The notes: a model not told the origin generated them from the letters alone. A DNA stretch of 64,000 bases from Margaritispora aquatica (GCA_007644065.1 VJWN01000031.1:124001-188000), one strand, 5' to 3'; shown: positions 36,463 to 49,122, counted from the first letter of the stretch. Program-made: numbers and translations.

Positions 36463-37311
36463 TCAGGAGAACGTACTGACATTCTCGTTCCCTACTCCTC
36501 GCGGCTGAAGCAAATCTGCTCTGCTCCCACCAGGACCAGGACGGTAATTATACCCTAATGGTGCGTGCGGCCACGTTGACGACGGATTCGCAGTCGCGCA
36601 ATAGCTATTTGATGGTGCGGCGTGATGTCCAAATGGTAATCCACCATTGCCATCCTTCATTCTGTCAAAGCATCCTTGTAGTTTCTGTGCTTGTGTTTGT
36701 ATATCTGGCACAACATCGTCCTCGCCATCCTCATCACTAGCGGATGACGCCGTGGACGATATCACAGGAGCAAGAGGTATGCCATAAGTGTAAACGACAT
36801 TTGCGTCGATCTGCGGAATCAGAATCTCATTTTCGGGTTGCCAGTCCATTTCTCCATCACGACTGCCACAGCCGGTTGCTAGACGTTCGTTGGTGTCCCA
36901 ACGCTCCAGTTCATCGAGGGCGTGGTTGAGATGCTGAGCTAGAGCACGCTTGATGCGTTGGGATTTGAGGATGAACGTGTGGTATTGAGGGTTAGGGTAG
37001 GGTTCGCTGCGCCTATTGTGGTTGTGGTTGTGGTTGTGATTATGGTTGCTCGGCTGGGAGAGTGGGTTTGTCCTGTGAGCGAAGGGCTTGTTCCGTGGAT
37101 GGGAATGGTGGTTTGAGTGAGTGTGTTGGTGGCGATCTCGAGACATTTGGCGTAAGAAAGGGTTAATTGGCTCCTTTTGATGAGTGTTAATCCCTCCAAA
37201 TCGTGGTCTGTTTGGTACATGATGCTGAGGTTGTGACCGATGACGAAAAAGCGAACCATCCTCATCCCTATCATGGCCATCAATTCCTGCTCGGCGATTT
37301 CGTCTGCCCAT
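36463..37311 (-). CDS. Hypothetical His/Asn-rich protein
   Basis: One open frame, 282 aa from the ATG at 37311 (MGRRNRRAGIDGHDRDEDGS). The N-terminal half is very rich in His, Asn, Pro and Arg and includes a (NH)n run from a CACAAT-type repeat at about 37018-37042. The middle has a more ordered segment, FILKSQRIKRALAQHLNHAL then DELERWD, probably helical. An acidic stretch SDEDGEDDVVPD follows. No recognised domain. The stop codon lies next to a GTACGT that could be a splice donor, so the 3' end may be wrong. Confidence 0.5.
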   Translation of the reverse strand: MGRRNRRAGIDGHDRDEDGSLFRHRSQPQHHVPNRPRFGGINTHQKEPINPFLRQMSRDRHQHTHSNHHSHPRNKPFAHRTNPLSQPSNHNHNHNHNHNRRSEPYPNPQYHTFILKSQRIKRALAQHLNHALDELERWDTNERLATGCGSRDGEMDWQPENEILIPQIDANVVYTYGIPLAPVISSTASSASDEDGEDDVVPDIQTQAQKLQGCFDRMKDGNGGLPFGHHAAPSNSYCATANPSSTWPHAPLGYNYRPGPGGSRADLLQPRGVGNENVSTFS

Positions 37312-37944
37312 GTTCGCAATCAAAGTAGAAGAGTAACATGATCGGCAAAACCGGATCTATCGTAGGCATATATAAACTGCTAAGACATAGAGGTTTAAGG
37401 AACAATGGAAGTGGGTATGGATGCCTTTCGAAGGATCCATTTCGCGAGACACTTTTAGAGTTCCGAAAGAAAACCTCTGCATTGTTAACATTTTCATCTA
37501 GAAGAATCCGAGTTCTTTGAGGTTCACTGGTAGCTTTGAGAGGCCATGATAAGGAGGCATTACTTTCTTTGCAAATGCCCGGAGAGTATGGCGTTGAGCA
37601 GATGAAGCCTCCAAACGCTCGTCTTGTGTAAGTGGCCGTGTGATACTCATCGTGCTGATAAAACAATTTTCCTACAGCTGGCTCGAGTCCACCAAAAGGA
37701 CAGAGAAGTAAAGGTCGGGTATCTGTACTAGCTACCGCTTCGAAGTATATAGATTGAGGAATCTGGATTTCGTGCTCCTTACTACCATGCGGCTTTCTTT
37801 GACACGGCGAGAGATGCCTTTTCAATGAGGCATGATAGCAACACTGCTCTCTGAAATGTGCTAGCCTATGCTACACATTCATAAGTATTATCTCAACAAG
37901 TGATCATTTGGGCGAGTCTAATGATATGACCAGGTGACACTCCG
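37312..37944. other. Intergenic region
   Basis: 0.6 kb between two minus-strand genes. A 181-codon minus-strand frame (37825-37280) spans it but starts at TTG, overlaps the next gene and shows no domain, so it is not called. Confidence 0.4.
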
Positions 37945-40100
37945 TCAATCGCCAGTACATTCCCATTCTTTCAACAATTGTCGAATGCGATAGTCAGTAG
38001 CCCAACCAAGATCATGTTCAATTTCACGTAAAAGGCCAAGCACTATTCGGCGTTCGCGCTCATCCTCCATGCATTGGCCAGCAACAAAAAGAGGTTGAAC
38101 TTGATGGATCCTTACACTTCCATCTGGCCTTGATAGTGCAATTCCACAAATTTCATGTACATGGAAACGTATCTCCTTTCTGATTTCTCCATAAAGGCGA
38201 TGTCGACGAGTCAATGTTGAACGGCGTGCTGTCGATTCTGTAGGTCGGTTGACCAGCAAGATGGTTCGAGCCATATGATAAGATTGCATTGTGGATGCAC
38301 ACATTGGCATACTATACCATATCTCCGAGAAGATACCTCTCGCAGAGTCTGTAGGAACACTGCCATTCGTCACTGGTGGAAGTCGTGCGCAGGGCTTAAA
38401 AGTATCGGGAAGCCCAGCATGCCATATCTCAAGCTCTTTTTCCAACTCTTTCCAACGCTGTAAGACAACCATCGTAGGTAGAGCGGTAAACCCCGTCGGG
38501 CTTGATGGGTCCTGGGGGAAAACATTATCCACTGAATCACCGGAAGCAAGATAATTAACAATCTTTGACATCAGGAATATGAGAGCATTTGAGATCATGT
38601 CCTCTCGCATTGCATGCTGCGAGTCCTCGTTATTGCTTGGCTCAACGAATCCTCTCTCATCTAATTGTAGGCCAGCTGCCCTCCAAAGTCCTAGGTCAGC
38701 AGTATTGAGTCTGGTTTGGCCTTCATTGATGAAAGCAGCAAGGAAATCTTGGCGAGCGAAATTCCAGAAAGTGGCTCTGCGAGCGCGTGATGGCTTCATA
38801 CGTTGCGATAATGCACCAGGACTCGTTGGAGATTGTACAGGCATCATGCCCTCCCTTTCAGCGAGATCGAATAGCGATTTCGTCCCACTCAGATGACGAG
38901 CCCATGCTGTATTGGCATTATCAAGAAATTCATAAACACACAAGATCGCTGCCGCTGCAAGAGTCTCGTCCGCATTATTGGCAGCAGCCGGTCGAGAGAG
39001 CCGGCGTCTTTTGCCCAGAGGTGCTCTGAGATCATTTCGTGGCGAATATGCAACATCGTGAAATCTATTATGTTGTGGCATGCTTCCTTCAATCATAGTC
39101 ATTGGTGACATTGGTGAGTCGTCCATTCCAGTGTTTGAAAGTTCGGTCATGAGGAGAGATATTGCTTTATCATAATATTTGGCACCGGTATACTCCCAAT
39201 CCACTGACTCGGGGCGGGGATATAATTCCATGTCTGCACGCCTGGTGACATTCCCTCCGACAATCTCCTTTCGACCACGGACTCGAAACAACTGCTTGGC
39301 AGCGTAGGCACATGCTGAGAATCGTAGAAGAGGATTTGAAAGAGCTTGGACAGGTACACGATGTGCAAAATAGCACTCCAGGTCAAAAAGGTCCATCCAC
39401 TGTCCAGTTGTTTCACCAAAATGTCGGAGGAGAAAGGCAACTTCGTGATCATCTACCACAAAGGCCTCCTGGGGCAGGGGACTAGATCTTTCTACTGTGG
39501 GATTCAATATAAAATCCAGATTATTCGACGAGTGAGATCCTTCTCCTGGACGCATGTAGCCAGCACTGCTTGCTGTAGCTGTAGCCGCCGCAGAGAGAGC
39601 CAACAATCCAGATGAGTGGAAGTATGTTTCTGAGTCTCTGGCAATCTGTGGAGGATTCATTGACACTGGCGAAGGTCGGCATTCTGGCTCTGGAGTATCT
39701 TCCATATTATAGGGATCCGTGACGTGATAGAAAGTGACTATCCACTTAGCATATAATCTAAATCCTACCCTATAGTCCGCGTACCTTTCTTTGGCACCTC
39801 TACCCAAGTATTGTTCTCATTGAAAGTGTTCTTGTAGGCGTAGAATCCTCCCAGCTTGTGTGGGTTTTCCTCTTCTCCCTCTCCCGCTCCATTCATGGAA
39901 GCATTTTGTTGATGCCTGAACACAACCCCAACACTAGGACGGCATTCCCTTGGACCCTTTTGGCAATTCGAGCATACTGGCTTCAGCTCATCGCATTTGA
40001 GCTTTCTCTGTCTGCAGGTCAGACTGTGCCATGAGCATTAGCAAAACTTCTCGACTCGCTGACAATCCAGGCAAACATACCACCCGGTTCTTGACCTCAT
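37945..40100 (-). CDS. Zn(II)2Cys6 transcription factor
   Basis: Three exons, 40100-40081, 40023-39785 and 39737-37945, give 683 aa. The 20-nt first exon ends inside the first zinc-ligand codon (GGG TG|T). Splicing creates a perfect binuclear cluster at the very N-terminus, MRSRTGCLTCRQRKLKC then DELKPVCSNC, with cysteines 7, 10, 17, 24, 27 and 34 (C-x2-C-x6-C-x6-C-x2-C-x6-C). The second junction joins WVEVPKK to VTFYHVTDPYNMED. The rest matches the fungal-specific regulator domain, with FVVDDHEVAFLLRHFGETTG, a basic patch GKRRRLSRP and a long helical region. It should be a nuclear regulator. Target genes unknown. Confidence 0.88.
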
Positions 40101-42145
40101 TGCCTCTCTTTCATCTTCTGGGAAAGAGTACTGGCAATGGCAATAACAATGGCAATAGCATCATACAAATAGTTGGCCTTGATATTGTGATGTTGAGAGT
40201 CGAGGGTTGTCGTCTGCTACACTACGAAAGCCTAGAACCTCGGCGCCAATCCGGCGGTGGGGCAATGCTTCCAGAACTGTAACGATGTGCCTATATCAAT
40301 TCCTTCAACAGCAATCCAATATTTATCACCACGCACCATATACACAATACCAATTTCAAGCCAAAATCTGCTATTGAGGATTCCGAACTCTTACGCTTGA
40401 TGATGAGGCCCATGTTGAGGTTCAAATGACAGCTCTTGCGCTCTGAAGCAGCTAATGCCGAAACTACTGGCTCAATATATTCAAGTTCTAACGGTTAAAT
40501 ATTTCTATGGCATTGCAAGAGATCAGCTTGGAACGAAAAGATTTACGAAATTTCATCCTACTGCGCTGCGCTGTGGTCTGTATCTCACAATATTGCAAGA
40601 ATAATATAAAGAGCTCGAGAGATAGGTTTGGGTCCGCTGTCGTGCACTGAATGCAGCTGTGGAGCTCAAAGAGGAAGTCTTTGCCCTTCCATTATCGAGG
40701 ACGAAAACTTTGGAAAATCTCCAGTATTCTTACCCTTTCTTATTCCTCTTTTGAACGTGGCCAATAAGTAAAGGCTGGTGGGATTGGCTTATAGACATCA
40801 CTTCTATTGCTACAGCTATTTTCATGGTCCTGGCGACTGTCAGACTTTATATGGATGAGCTGGTGGTACATATCCCCATCACCAGAAAGACGAGCTTTTT
40901 TTTTGGCCGTTAAGGTTGTTCCTGCGGGATTTAATCTGAAGTTTGCAAATTTAGAGATTAATACCTTTCAAGTTCAAAATTCCCAACCCTTCACAATATT
41001 CGTAATTTAGACGTAAAATTTGGTGATCTTGGGGTGGCATCAGGTGGTTGTGACTGATACACAGGTGCAAAATGTATCATATTGAGAGATGCTTCCAGAT
41101 CCACCTGGCCATAGCAAGGCTTTGTATGCAGAGCAACAAGTTCAAGTGATTCGACCAAAACAATAATAACACAACATCTACATCTGTGTAACTCATACAT
41201 GATTTATCTGTACTATTACTACGAAGGTTTCTCACTAGGTTCAGGATTTCAATCTAGCTGCTAAGCGAAAAAGACATGTCTTAAACTCTGGGACGACTGC
41301 CATATATTTATATAAAAGCATGGCAATTCTAATATTCTACTAGGCTATAAAAGTAGTATCTTAGCATCATCAATCTATAAGATTTTTTGTTCTAGGAAGT
41401 GTAAGGTAAGGTTCGGAAAATCTTGCTTTAATAAATGTGCACATTGTGTAAATCATAACGCATCTTTAGTTAGTACTATGTTTTGTTGAGTACATAGCAA
41501 CAAATTTAAGAGCTCCAATCTAGTCTCGTGTGAAAATCATTAATCGAAGTGGTTGTCATCCTATATCACGGTGAAGTGTGCAAGAGGGTTAGATTCCGTA
41601 CCCAAATCGAAGCCTGACCAACATGAATATTTGTCTATATTACATGTCTCCTTTGCAAAAACCATCGTTCAAATATCCGTTGAGTTAGTTATTGAGTCGA
41701 CTGGACTCTTCTGAGAACTACATCCATAGTGATCATTCACTCTTGGTGTTCTGAATGTGTTTGTCCTCTGAGTTGGCTTAGACATGTTCTGTTCATTAAA
41801 GTGACAACGAATAACCACGTCTTAAAGCCTATGACCATCGCTTATCTATTGTTCGTGACAGCTCTCCCGTCGAAATCTATATGCCATAACCTTTTTCTCG
41901 TTTTCGCCTTTCTTCAAACGTATTCCATCGCCTCTCTCAACCCACCTTTCCAGAATTCTAACTGCTCACCTGCAGAACCCATCATTTCCTTCTTCGAAAA
42001 ACATACCTGCACAACCCATCACTTTATTCTTCGAAAAAAACACATCTACTAAAGCTTGTGGATATCATTCGGTAGATCTTCCGCTATAAGCTCGATGCGA
42101 ACATCGCTAACAATACAGCAGCTCGCCTAGCAGGAACTCGCAACC
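40101..42145. other. Intergenic region, AT-rich in part
   Basis: 2 kb between the divergent Zn2Cys6 gene and the MYND gene. 41200-41560 is AT-rich, and a GTAAGGTAAGG motif is at 41401. The leader before 42146 has TTCTTCGAAAAA repeated at 41991 and 42029. No gene seen. Confidence 0.45.
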
Positions 42146-43274
42146 ATGTCTGGCATTTCCCTACTCAAGACCTACTGCTACATGTGTGGACCAGAAGACT
42201 CGCCTAGGGAACTTCACAACTGCCTTGGATGCCACGTAGTAAAGTACTGCGGCTCCAGACACCAAAACTACGACCGATCCCAGCATAACCACTTCTGTAC
42301 GCCAGTCGCCCACGCAAGGAGGAACCTAGACGACAAGGAGCGTATTCTTCTAACTTCACCACATGATCGAGCTGGCAAGTCAGGACAAGCTCTGTTCGAT
42401 GAAGACGTCGGAATGTTCGGCGTCATCGACAAGACCTATCCGTACATGGAGGCGCGCAAAGCATTCATCAAGACCCTGCTTAAGATCCACACTCCTACAT
42501 CCCTGCGAAAGGCTCTGGTGCACATAAACGACATGTTGCGTCTGGATCACTTCGACAATTTTGGAGTTCGGCATATGGCACCTGCATTGTACTTGAGACT
42601 TGGGGATGATATCAGTTGTTACAAGTTCATTCAATACTGGGAATCGATTGAGAGCGAGAATGCTTTTACCATACAGCTTAGGAGCAGATGGATTGATCCA
42701 AGGACCGAGGACGAGAACATCTTTCAAGAACCAGAGCTGTACCTTGCGGAAACGGGATTCGTCTTTCAAGTTACAGCTATGCTGCTGAAGATTCGCTTGC
42801 TTATCGATCTCAAGAGCTTGCAAGCACTCGCTATGGCTACACGTCGTGCAGAGGTGCCACAAGAGATCTTGGATATAGTTCAGGATATGACTCTCGCTTT
42901 CAAGCTCAAGCAGGGCCGAGTACTGAACTTCCAAACCGAGATCAAGAAGCTGAAGATGCAGATCAAGGAGCTTTATAGGCGTGCTGATATCGCTCATGCG
43001 TGCTTCTGGCCAAGTATTTTGAATTCGGGTATCATTCCAGGTAGTATGCGAGGCGCCAATCAAGGAGGTGAGTCAATTCTGTTCCTATTGCTTATGAACG
43101 ATAAATCTCGGAATTTTTGTATAACATGCGGTATCTGACAAGTCTTTTTTTGCAGTGTTGGTGGAGTTGCAAAAGAAGCTTGATTACACCTGGCCATCAT
43201 GGAATGAGACTCGAGGCGCTCCCAATATTGTGCGTCAGATCAAGGAGAGTTTCGAATCCTACTATATTAGATGA
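42146..43274 (+). CDS. MYND-type zinc-finger protein
   Basis: Two exons, 42146-43067 and 43156-43274 (88-bp intron, GTGAGT...TTTGCAG, phase 1), give 346 aa. Residues 11-52 form a MYND finger: CYMCG, then CLGCHVVKYCGSRHQNYD, then H-x3-C. This zinc fold mediates protein-protein contacts. The remainder is helical with no SET or other catalytic motif; WPSWNETRGAPNIVRQIKES near the end becomes continuous after splicing. Such fungal MYND proteins are usually uncharacterised. It stands alone between two oppositely oriented genes. Confidence 0.82.
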
Positions 43275-44049
43275 AAACTGCCTTTTCTTACAAATTTCGA
43301 AAGGAACACAGGGAGCTGGAGATAGGTAGACTGCGCTGGAAAACTCCATGGAACGGAATGCTAGCTGTGTTTGTTGCCTAATGTTCTTGAAATTGGTTCG
43401 CAAATGGATACTTTGAATTTAGATCCCGTTTTTTAAAAGTGAATGTCCGATTTGGAAGAACTGTAGTCGCTGATTAACTGCAGGTTCTGGATACAGGAAT
43501 AATTCCTATAAGTGGCATATCTACTGGAATTTATTGATCTCCCGTAGAAGAAAATCCCGTAGCACGTATTCGGTTAATGCAGCGAGGTTTTCAGCATAAT
43601 GTTCAAAAGCCACTTCGTGATGTAGATTACATAACACTTTCAGCATCATGTTGGAAAGCATTGGGTATACAAGAATTCATATTTTGGAAGCTTTCAACGT
43701 AATGTCAAAAGCAAAAGATTCGTGTTGTGTTGATCTGGCCTACTCAGATGTGGTTTTGTAACGGATGACATGATCTTTTGTTCGATACAGGGTTATCATG
43801 TCTATAAAGACATCACTTGATGAGGATATTATATCTTTAAAAGAGAGATTTACTGAATAGAGTTTGCTAGATCCTGTAGAAAGACAGCTCATCCTGAGCA
43901 ATTTCATGAGGAAGGTCCCATAAAAAGTAGAAGGACAGCAAACAACCCAAACAAACCATTCCATAACACGAGCCAAGTACAGACCGAAAAAACACGCCAA
44001 CAAGACCACCAACATGAAACCTTCCCACTTGAATCAAACCACGCACCAC
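43275..44049. other. Convergent intergenic region
   Basis: 0.8 kb between the convergent MYND and NRPS-like genes. It should hold both 3' UTRs. No gene, repeat or RNA feature seen. Confidence 0.5.
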
Positions 44050-47000
44050 TCAAAGCCTAACACCCCACTCCCCCTCCCAAACCCTCACCATCTTTCCGAT
44101 CAGCCCGCTAGCAATGACATCCAATCCACCCCTCAACGCCACAGTATCCTCCTCTGTTCGCTTCGTCTCAAAACTTAGTCCCTTTCTTCCATTCTCCCCG
44201 CTTAAATCATTATCATACTTCTCCTCGAAGAACGAGAGCAATTTCCTCGTTGGGTTGGCGATGGGATCGGAATCTGAATCTCGCAGTAGTTGGATCCACT
44301 CGCGCTGTGGGATGGTGCGGAAAGAGAGACCTGCTGCTGCGAGAGCGGGCAGCAAGTCGTGAGTCCAGTGGAATGTGGAGGGATTGAGGACGTGGTAGGT
44401 TAGTGAAGGGTCGTGGAGCTTGCAGTTGGATGTGCTGGGAGAATTAATCGATGTGAGGTCGACGACGCCGCGGGCTACGGTGTCGACTGGCAGCCATGAG
44501 GGCGTCTAATTCAAATGTTAGCGAAATTATCATCAGAGATGCATACTGAGCAAACATACCTCATCCAAAGCAGGCAAAGCACCTAATGTAACAGCACTCC
44601 TAATCATCAACGGGATCGCTTCCGTGCTATTCCAAATTCCGTTTTGACTATCCCCGACAATCTGACCAACTCTCAACACCTTCGCCACCATCCCCGTGCT
44701 CCTGGCCGCAGCTTCGATGATCCTCTCTGCCACCAATTTACTACGCGCATAGCCCATATTCTGCGCATGCTCCAATTCTGGAATTGGTGTCTCGGCAATG
44801 CTGGCTGGGAGTGGTGTGCCCGCTGCTGCGGAAATCGAGGAGCAGAAGAAGAATTGTGCGGGTGTGGAGGCGTTGACTGAGAGGCAGAAGTTGAGTAGGT
44901 TGTGGACACCGGCTATGTGGTGTTTTTCGAAGGAGCGGATATTGAGGTTGAAATTGACGGCCCATGCTGAGTGGATGATTTTGGTGAGGGAATCTTTGAC
45001 TTCTTCCAGGACTGGAGACGAAAGACCTAGATCTGGTCGATCAAGAGAGGCGGGAAGTGCGATAATTTTGTGTATGTTAATGAAAGGAAGCCTCTTGGCT
45101 GCTAGTGTTGTGAGAACACGATCCATGGCCGTCTCTGGTGAGCTGGCACGGACGAGGCAGTACACTTTCTCTATATTAGGATTTGGTAAGAGTTGAGCCA
45201 AGATGTGAGCACCGAGTGAGCCCGTTGTGCCAGTGAGGATGATGACTTCTTTCCGTGATTGCGGTTTGGGTGAGAATGTCGAGTATTTCTGGATGAGATC
45301 GGACATTGCCTCGATTTCAGTCTCTTTGTTGGCGACTTCACCAGTACGGAGTGCGAAAAGATGTGCCGCCAACTTCTCGACATTCGGATGCTCGAAAACG
45401 ACGTTTTGATCGACATCTGAGGTTCCAAGATCAAGCTCTCGCTTGAGGAATGACCTCGCTTTGATAGCTTGAAGACTGTCCACTCCTGCATCGAAGAAAT
45501 CCGTATCTTCGCTAAGACCAGCAAGACTGAGCTCCACAGCGAACAGATTTAACAGATACTTCTTCAGCTCATCAAGACTCAAGGCTTGTTTGTCTCCAGC
45601 CTCGATATCAGCACCACTTTCAAACCGATCGTAGACGGTATTTATGATATCCTCGAACTTCTTGTAAGATGCGAGTCTGATCATCGTACCCTTGTCAGTA
45701 GCGGGATAATCAACACCAAGCTCCATGATCTCAAGCATTTCTCTCTGAATCTGACTGAACGCCTCTGCTTTTGAGTTTGCCAATTCAACACTTGGCCAAA
45801 TGGTCTCTAGTATCGCAGCCTTATCCATCCCAATCGTCTTCTCGCTCGGCACAACAAGCATACCGGGGAATGATCGACCAATACCAAATACAAGTGCTTC
45901 CCGTACATACTCATTTTGACGAACTTGATGCTCAATTGGCACTGGAAGGACTTTCTCACCGTTGACTAACGTGACTCGGTCGTCGATGCGACCGAGGTAT
46001 TTCCAGGCATTTGGAATTGTGGGATGTGGGAGAAACGTATCGCTGGTTCGGAAAGAGTTGGGAGGTTCGGATGAATTGGAGGACACTTTGGCGGGAAGCC
46101 CGTCGAGACAGATGCACTCGAAGGATCCATCGCCTTGAGGAGACATGAGAAGAAAAGGCGCTACGGAAGCGAGAGGCCTGACGTAGTTCCATGCTTTGTC
46201 ATCCTCCTCGCGGTAAGAAGTCATGAGCTGACCCATTTCAGTTCTAAAGGAGGTTAGAGAGGTCAATGATATAATAGAAGAGTACTAACGCGCCATAATG
46301 AGAAACAAGATAAACACCAGCATTAACCAACTTATCACCAAGATCGTCTGGACAACTGCTTCCGCCAAAAAGAACTAGTTTACATTTTGCCAAAGCAGCA
46401 GTCCCTCTTTCGGACTCGCTAAGCAGTTTCAACGCATATGGAACACCGTGAAAGCTTTCTGGTTCCACAGCCTCCATTGCCTTGATCAAATTCGACTCGG
46501 AGAGTGGTAGGCTCGCGTTGTACAATGAAATCGGTTTGCCCTTAGTCACGGCGCGGAAAAAAGTCGAGATGCCATGATTGTGGTACAGTGGTAATGTCAG
46601 AAACGCTTTGTACCCACTTCCATTCGCATAATTCGACAGGCATGCCCTGTGAGTCTGGAAAATTGGCTTAGGAAGTCCCGTCGATCCCGAGGAATGAATG
46701 ATGAATGAGATCTTCTTTGCCAAGTCTGGTGATTTCCCTGGAAGCTCTGGGAGAGTAGAAGATTTGGGGACATCATAAGATGACTTTTCGGGGATGGAGA
46801 AGGTGTTGCATTTGCGGACTTCTTGGATTCCTGCTATTGATTTGGCGGTAGTCGGAGCTGAGAGGATGTCATGACAATTAGTCTTCTCGAGGAGCGAGAT
46901 GTATGCATCAGTCGCTAGGCGAGTGGACAGCAGTAGTACTCCATATCCCATGCGAGATAGTGCAAAGATAGAAGTGACATAATCTAAATTTGAAGGGCCA

Positions 47001-47390
47001 AGTAGCGCAACTGTCTTGTTCTCATCTGATAACTGTACGCTTGTTAGTCGAAAGAACTTTGATAAAAGAGATGTGAATTACATTCGGTAGTAGACCCTGG
47101 TCTGATAAGTTGCTTACAGCCCCATCTGTGAATCGATCGAGGTCTGTGGCGCTGTAGTATACATAGTCGCCCGAGCCCCTCGTTGAGGCGGGGTATCCAA
47201 GAAGAGGACTCTCAGGTATGCTCTTTTTCCTATCAAGTAGAAGATCATTTATTGTGTAGATGTTGTCATCCTCGTGCTCCTCAAGAGAGGCAATTGGATG
47301 TATCTCATCAACGGTCTCAACATGACTGATGACAATTGGAATTTTGGGATCCTCCCTCACCACGGTGCTTTCAAGGAGTGTTTGAATCAT
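44050..47390 (-). CDS. NRPS-like adenylation-thiolation-reductase enzyme
   Basis: Four exons, 47390-47082, 47032-46290, 46243-44560 and 44505-44050, give 1063 aa with all phases consistent. Domain order is A-T-R without condensation domain. The adenylation domain has the phosphate-binding loop HSSGSTGLPKP, the HYGATEMGQ block restored by the second splice, the GRIDDRVTLVNGEKV block and the catalytic-lysine region TDKGTMIR. The carrier domain has its phosphopantetheine serine near residue 607 (FDAGVDSLQAI). The reductase starts near 683 with the NADP-binding loop TGTTGSLGAH. It should activate a carboxylic acid, load it on the carrier and release it reductively as aldehyde or alcohol. The substrate is unknown, and no other biosynthetic genes flank it. 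Confidence 0.9.
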
Positions 47391-47657
47391 TTTCACTTGT
47401 GTTGTGTTTTCAAAAAAGGAAAGAAAACAAAACAGTAAATTGAATTCAGGACATCTCACATAAAGCAAGCCATATGAGATCTAGAGGCTCTAGTCTAAAA
47501 CATATCCTCCGTCTGACATGCTGAAGCATGCAAAGATCATCGGCCGAGGAGCGAAATTATTCCCGATAGTAATCCCTCCACCATGTTTCCTGGAATCCGG
47601 AGCCATCTGACACTCTAAGAACTGTGGAGATGTAGATACGCTGCGGTCCGGTTCAAT

Positions 47658-47762
47658 CTGGGCGGAGAATTGTCACAATCATGGACTCCGGAAAAGGGTG
47701 TAGGAAAACTACATGTTTTCCAGATCTTTTCCGGATCACATGATACTGAGCTTCCGGCCCAG
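47658..47762. repeat. Nested imperfect palindrome upstream of the NRPS-like gene
   Basis: Symmetric blocks share one centre near 47711. From outside in they are CTGGGC/GCCCAG (47658, 47757), ATCATG/CATGAT (47678, 47739), TCCGGAAAAG/CTTTTCCGGA (47687, 47726) and GGAAAAC/GTTTTCC (47703, 47715) around a 5-nt loop. The element lies 268-372 bp upstream of the start codon. It could be a foldback element or a multi-site operator. Confidence 0.75.
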
Positions 47763-48153
47763 TGAGGTAGAGTATGAGGTAATGGAATGGAAGGCAAAGA
47801 TTTGCATAGAATAATTGATAATGGGAAAAAGATGATTATGAGGTTTTAGTAGATAGTACCTAGTGAGATCAAGATCAGGTGATATCAAACGCGTGGATCT
47901 TCAATGCAAGACTAAGTAAACCCCTTCCCTATATACTTCGTTCTTTCGTCAAGGAATGAGGAGGGGAGGGTCTGAGGCTTTCCGGAGCTGTGCCCTATAG
48001 CTGAGCCTCTCCCCAGTCACATGACTTACTCTTCGTCACATGATAATTCCAACAATGATACAGTGAGCTTCGATTGCGGGTGTCCTCTTTTTACTCTTCC
48101 TCACGCTCCTCTTACTGCTTTTGAGTTCTAGTGATTTAAACCTCTATCTTTAG

Positions 48154-48360
48154 TTAAGAATGAATTGTCTGGTCAACGCACACGCGAAGATTGTACTCGA
48201 GCCAGACTAGATCGTGAACCATTGACTCAAATTCCGTCATAGAATAAGTGTCATCTCGTGGTAGCCTTACTAACGCTCGGAAATGCAACATCCTGATGTA
48301 CATTTGAGGATTTGGACTCACTGAGATCAACTTCGACAACTCTTCATAGTCAACTAGCAA
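48154..48360 (-). pseudogene. Possible gene fragment (terminal exon remnant)
   Basis: A 68-codon minus-strand frame with protein-like composition (VDYEELSKLISVSPNPQMY, then SMTEFESMVHDLVWLEYN) ends at TAA. It has no ATG start. The frame opens right after GCTAG, a possible splice acceptor, but I cannot find a matching upstream exon in the AT-rich DNA beyond. It may be the last exon of a decayed gene. No family is recognised. Confidence 0.25.
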
Positions 48361-49122
48361 TCAGCACCCGGAAATGGCGCAACATTTTACGAAGTCGCAA
48401 GTTGGTTTAATTAGTGGTATGCTTTTAAGCAGATTATTCACTAATGATGAGATTACAACGGCAGCTAACTATGGTACTCGCAGCATACGGAAATTACGTT
48501 TAAATCTTCTATATTACGGAGTTCCTCAGACTCCTTAAAATAGTGGAGGATACAAGCGAAACATTATACCTACTATATTAGGTCCTTTGTAAATACTTGC
48601 TAGAAACCCCTAGGCTATATCATTCTAAGATAATACTCTTTCTAGTAAGCAAATTTGGTATTTTTGTAATAACTTTAGTATCAGTGGGGCTCTACGTTTG
48701 AGGGTCAAACTAAAGAGTCGATTCGTTTCATTGTAGACAGACACAATATGCATCTGGGTGACCACTATATTCACTAAATTTCAAGCCTTTCCCACGAGGA
48801 TTTTATCTTTTTTTCGATAAGTGTAGCTACGATAAAAGTATTAGCTTCCGACCGACTGTCCGGTCTTCCGTCAGAATAACTCTTGTCCAAATTGCTCCAT
48901 TTCAGTATTATTTACAAAATCGGCTTCGCCTCCACCTGTATCAAAATAAAATTGAGCACAGACCACCCTACCACAGCCCTGACACTGGTGATGCTTGTTT
49001 GTTATCCAGTCCCAGTATCCATATGTTAATTGCAACATTGGACGTAAATATTCATAGTTGTAGCTGAAAGTTTGGTAATTTTCGCATAGATATCTGCTTC
49101 ACTTCTTCCCGCACAAGTAGCA

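Larger units (their letters stand above)
47391..49122. other. Intergenic region, partly AT-rich
   Basis: 1.7 kb. The left part is the NRPS-like promoter with a ~105-bp palindrome. The middle holds a possible gene remnant (48154-48360), and 48480-48900 is AT-rich without features. Confidence 0.45.

Noticed and set aside
37280..37825. 181-codon minus-strand frame
   Set aside because: Begins at TTG, overlaps the His/Asn-rich gene in another frame, and shows no domain; kept only as a note in the intergenic entry.
42380..43063. 227-codon frame antisense to the MYND gene
   Set aside because: The + strand carries a clear MYND finger and a correct splice; the antisense frame is a shadow.
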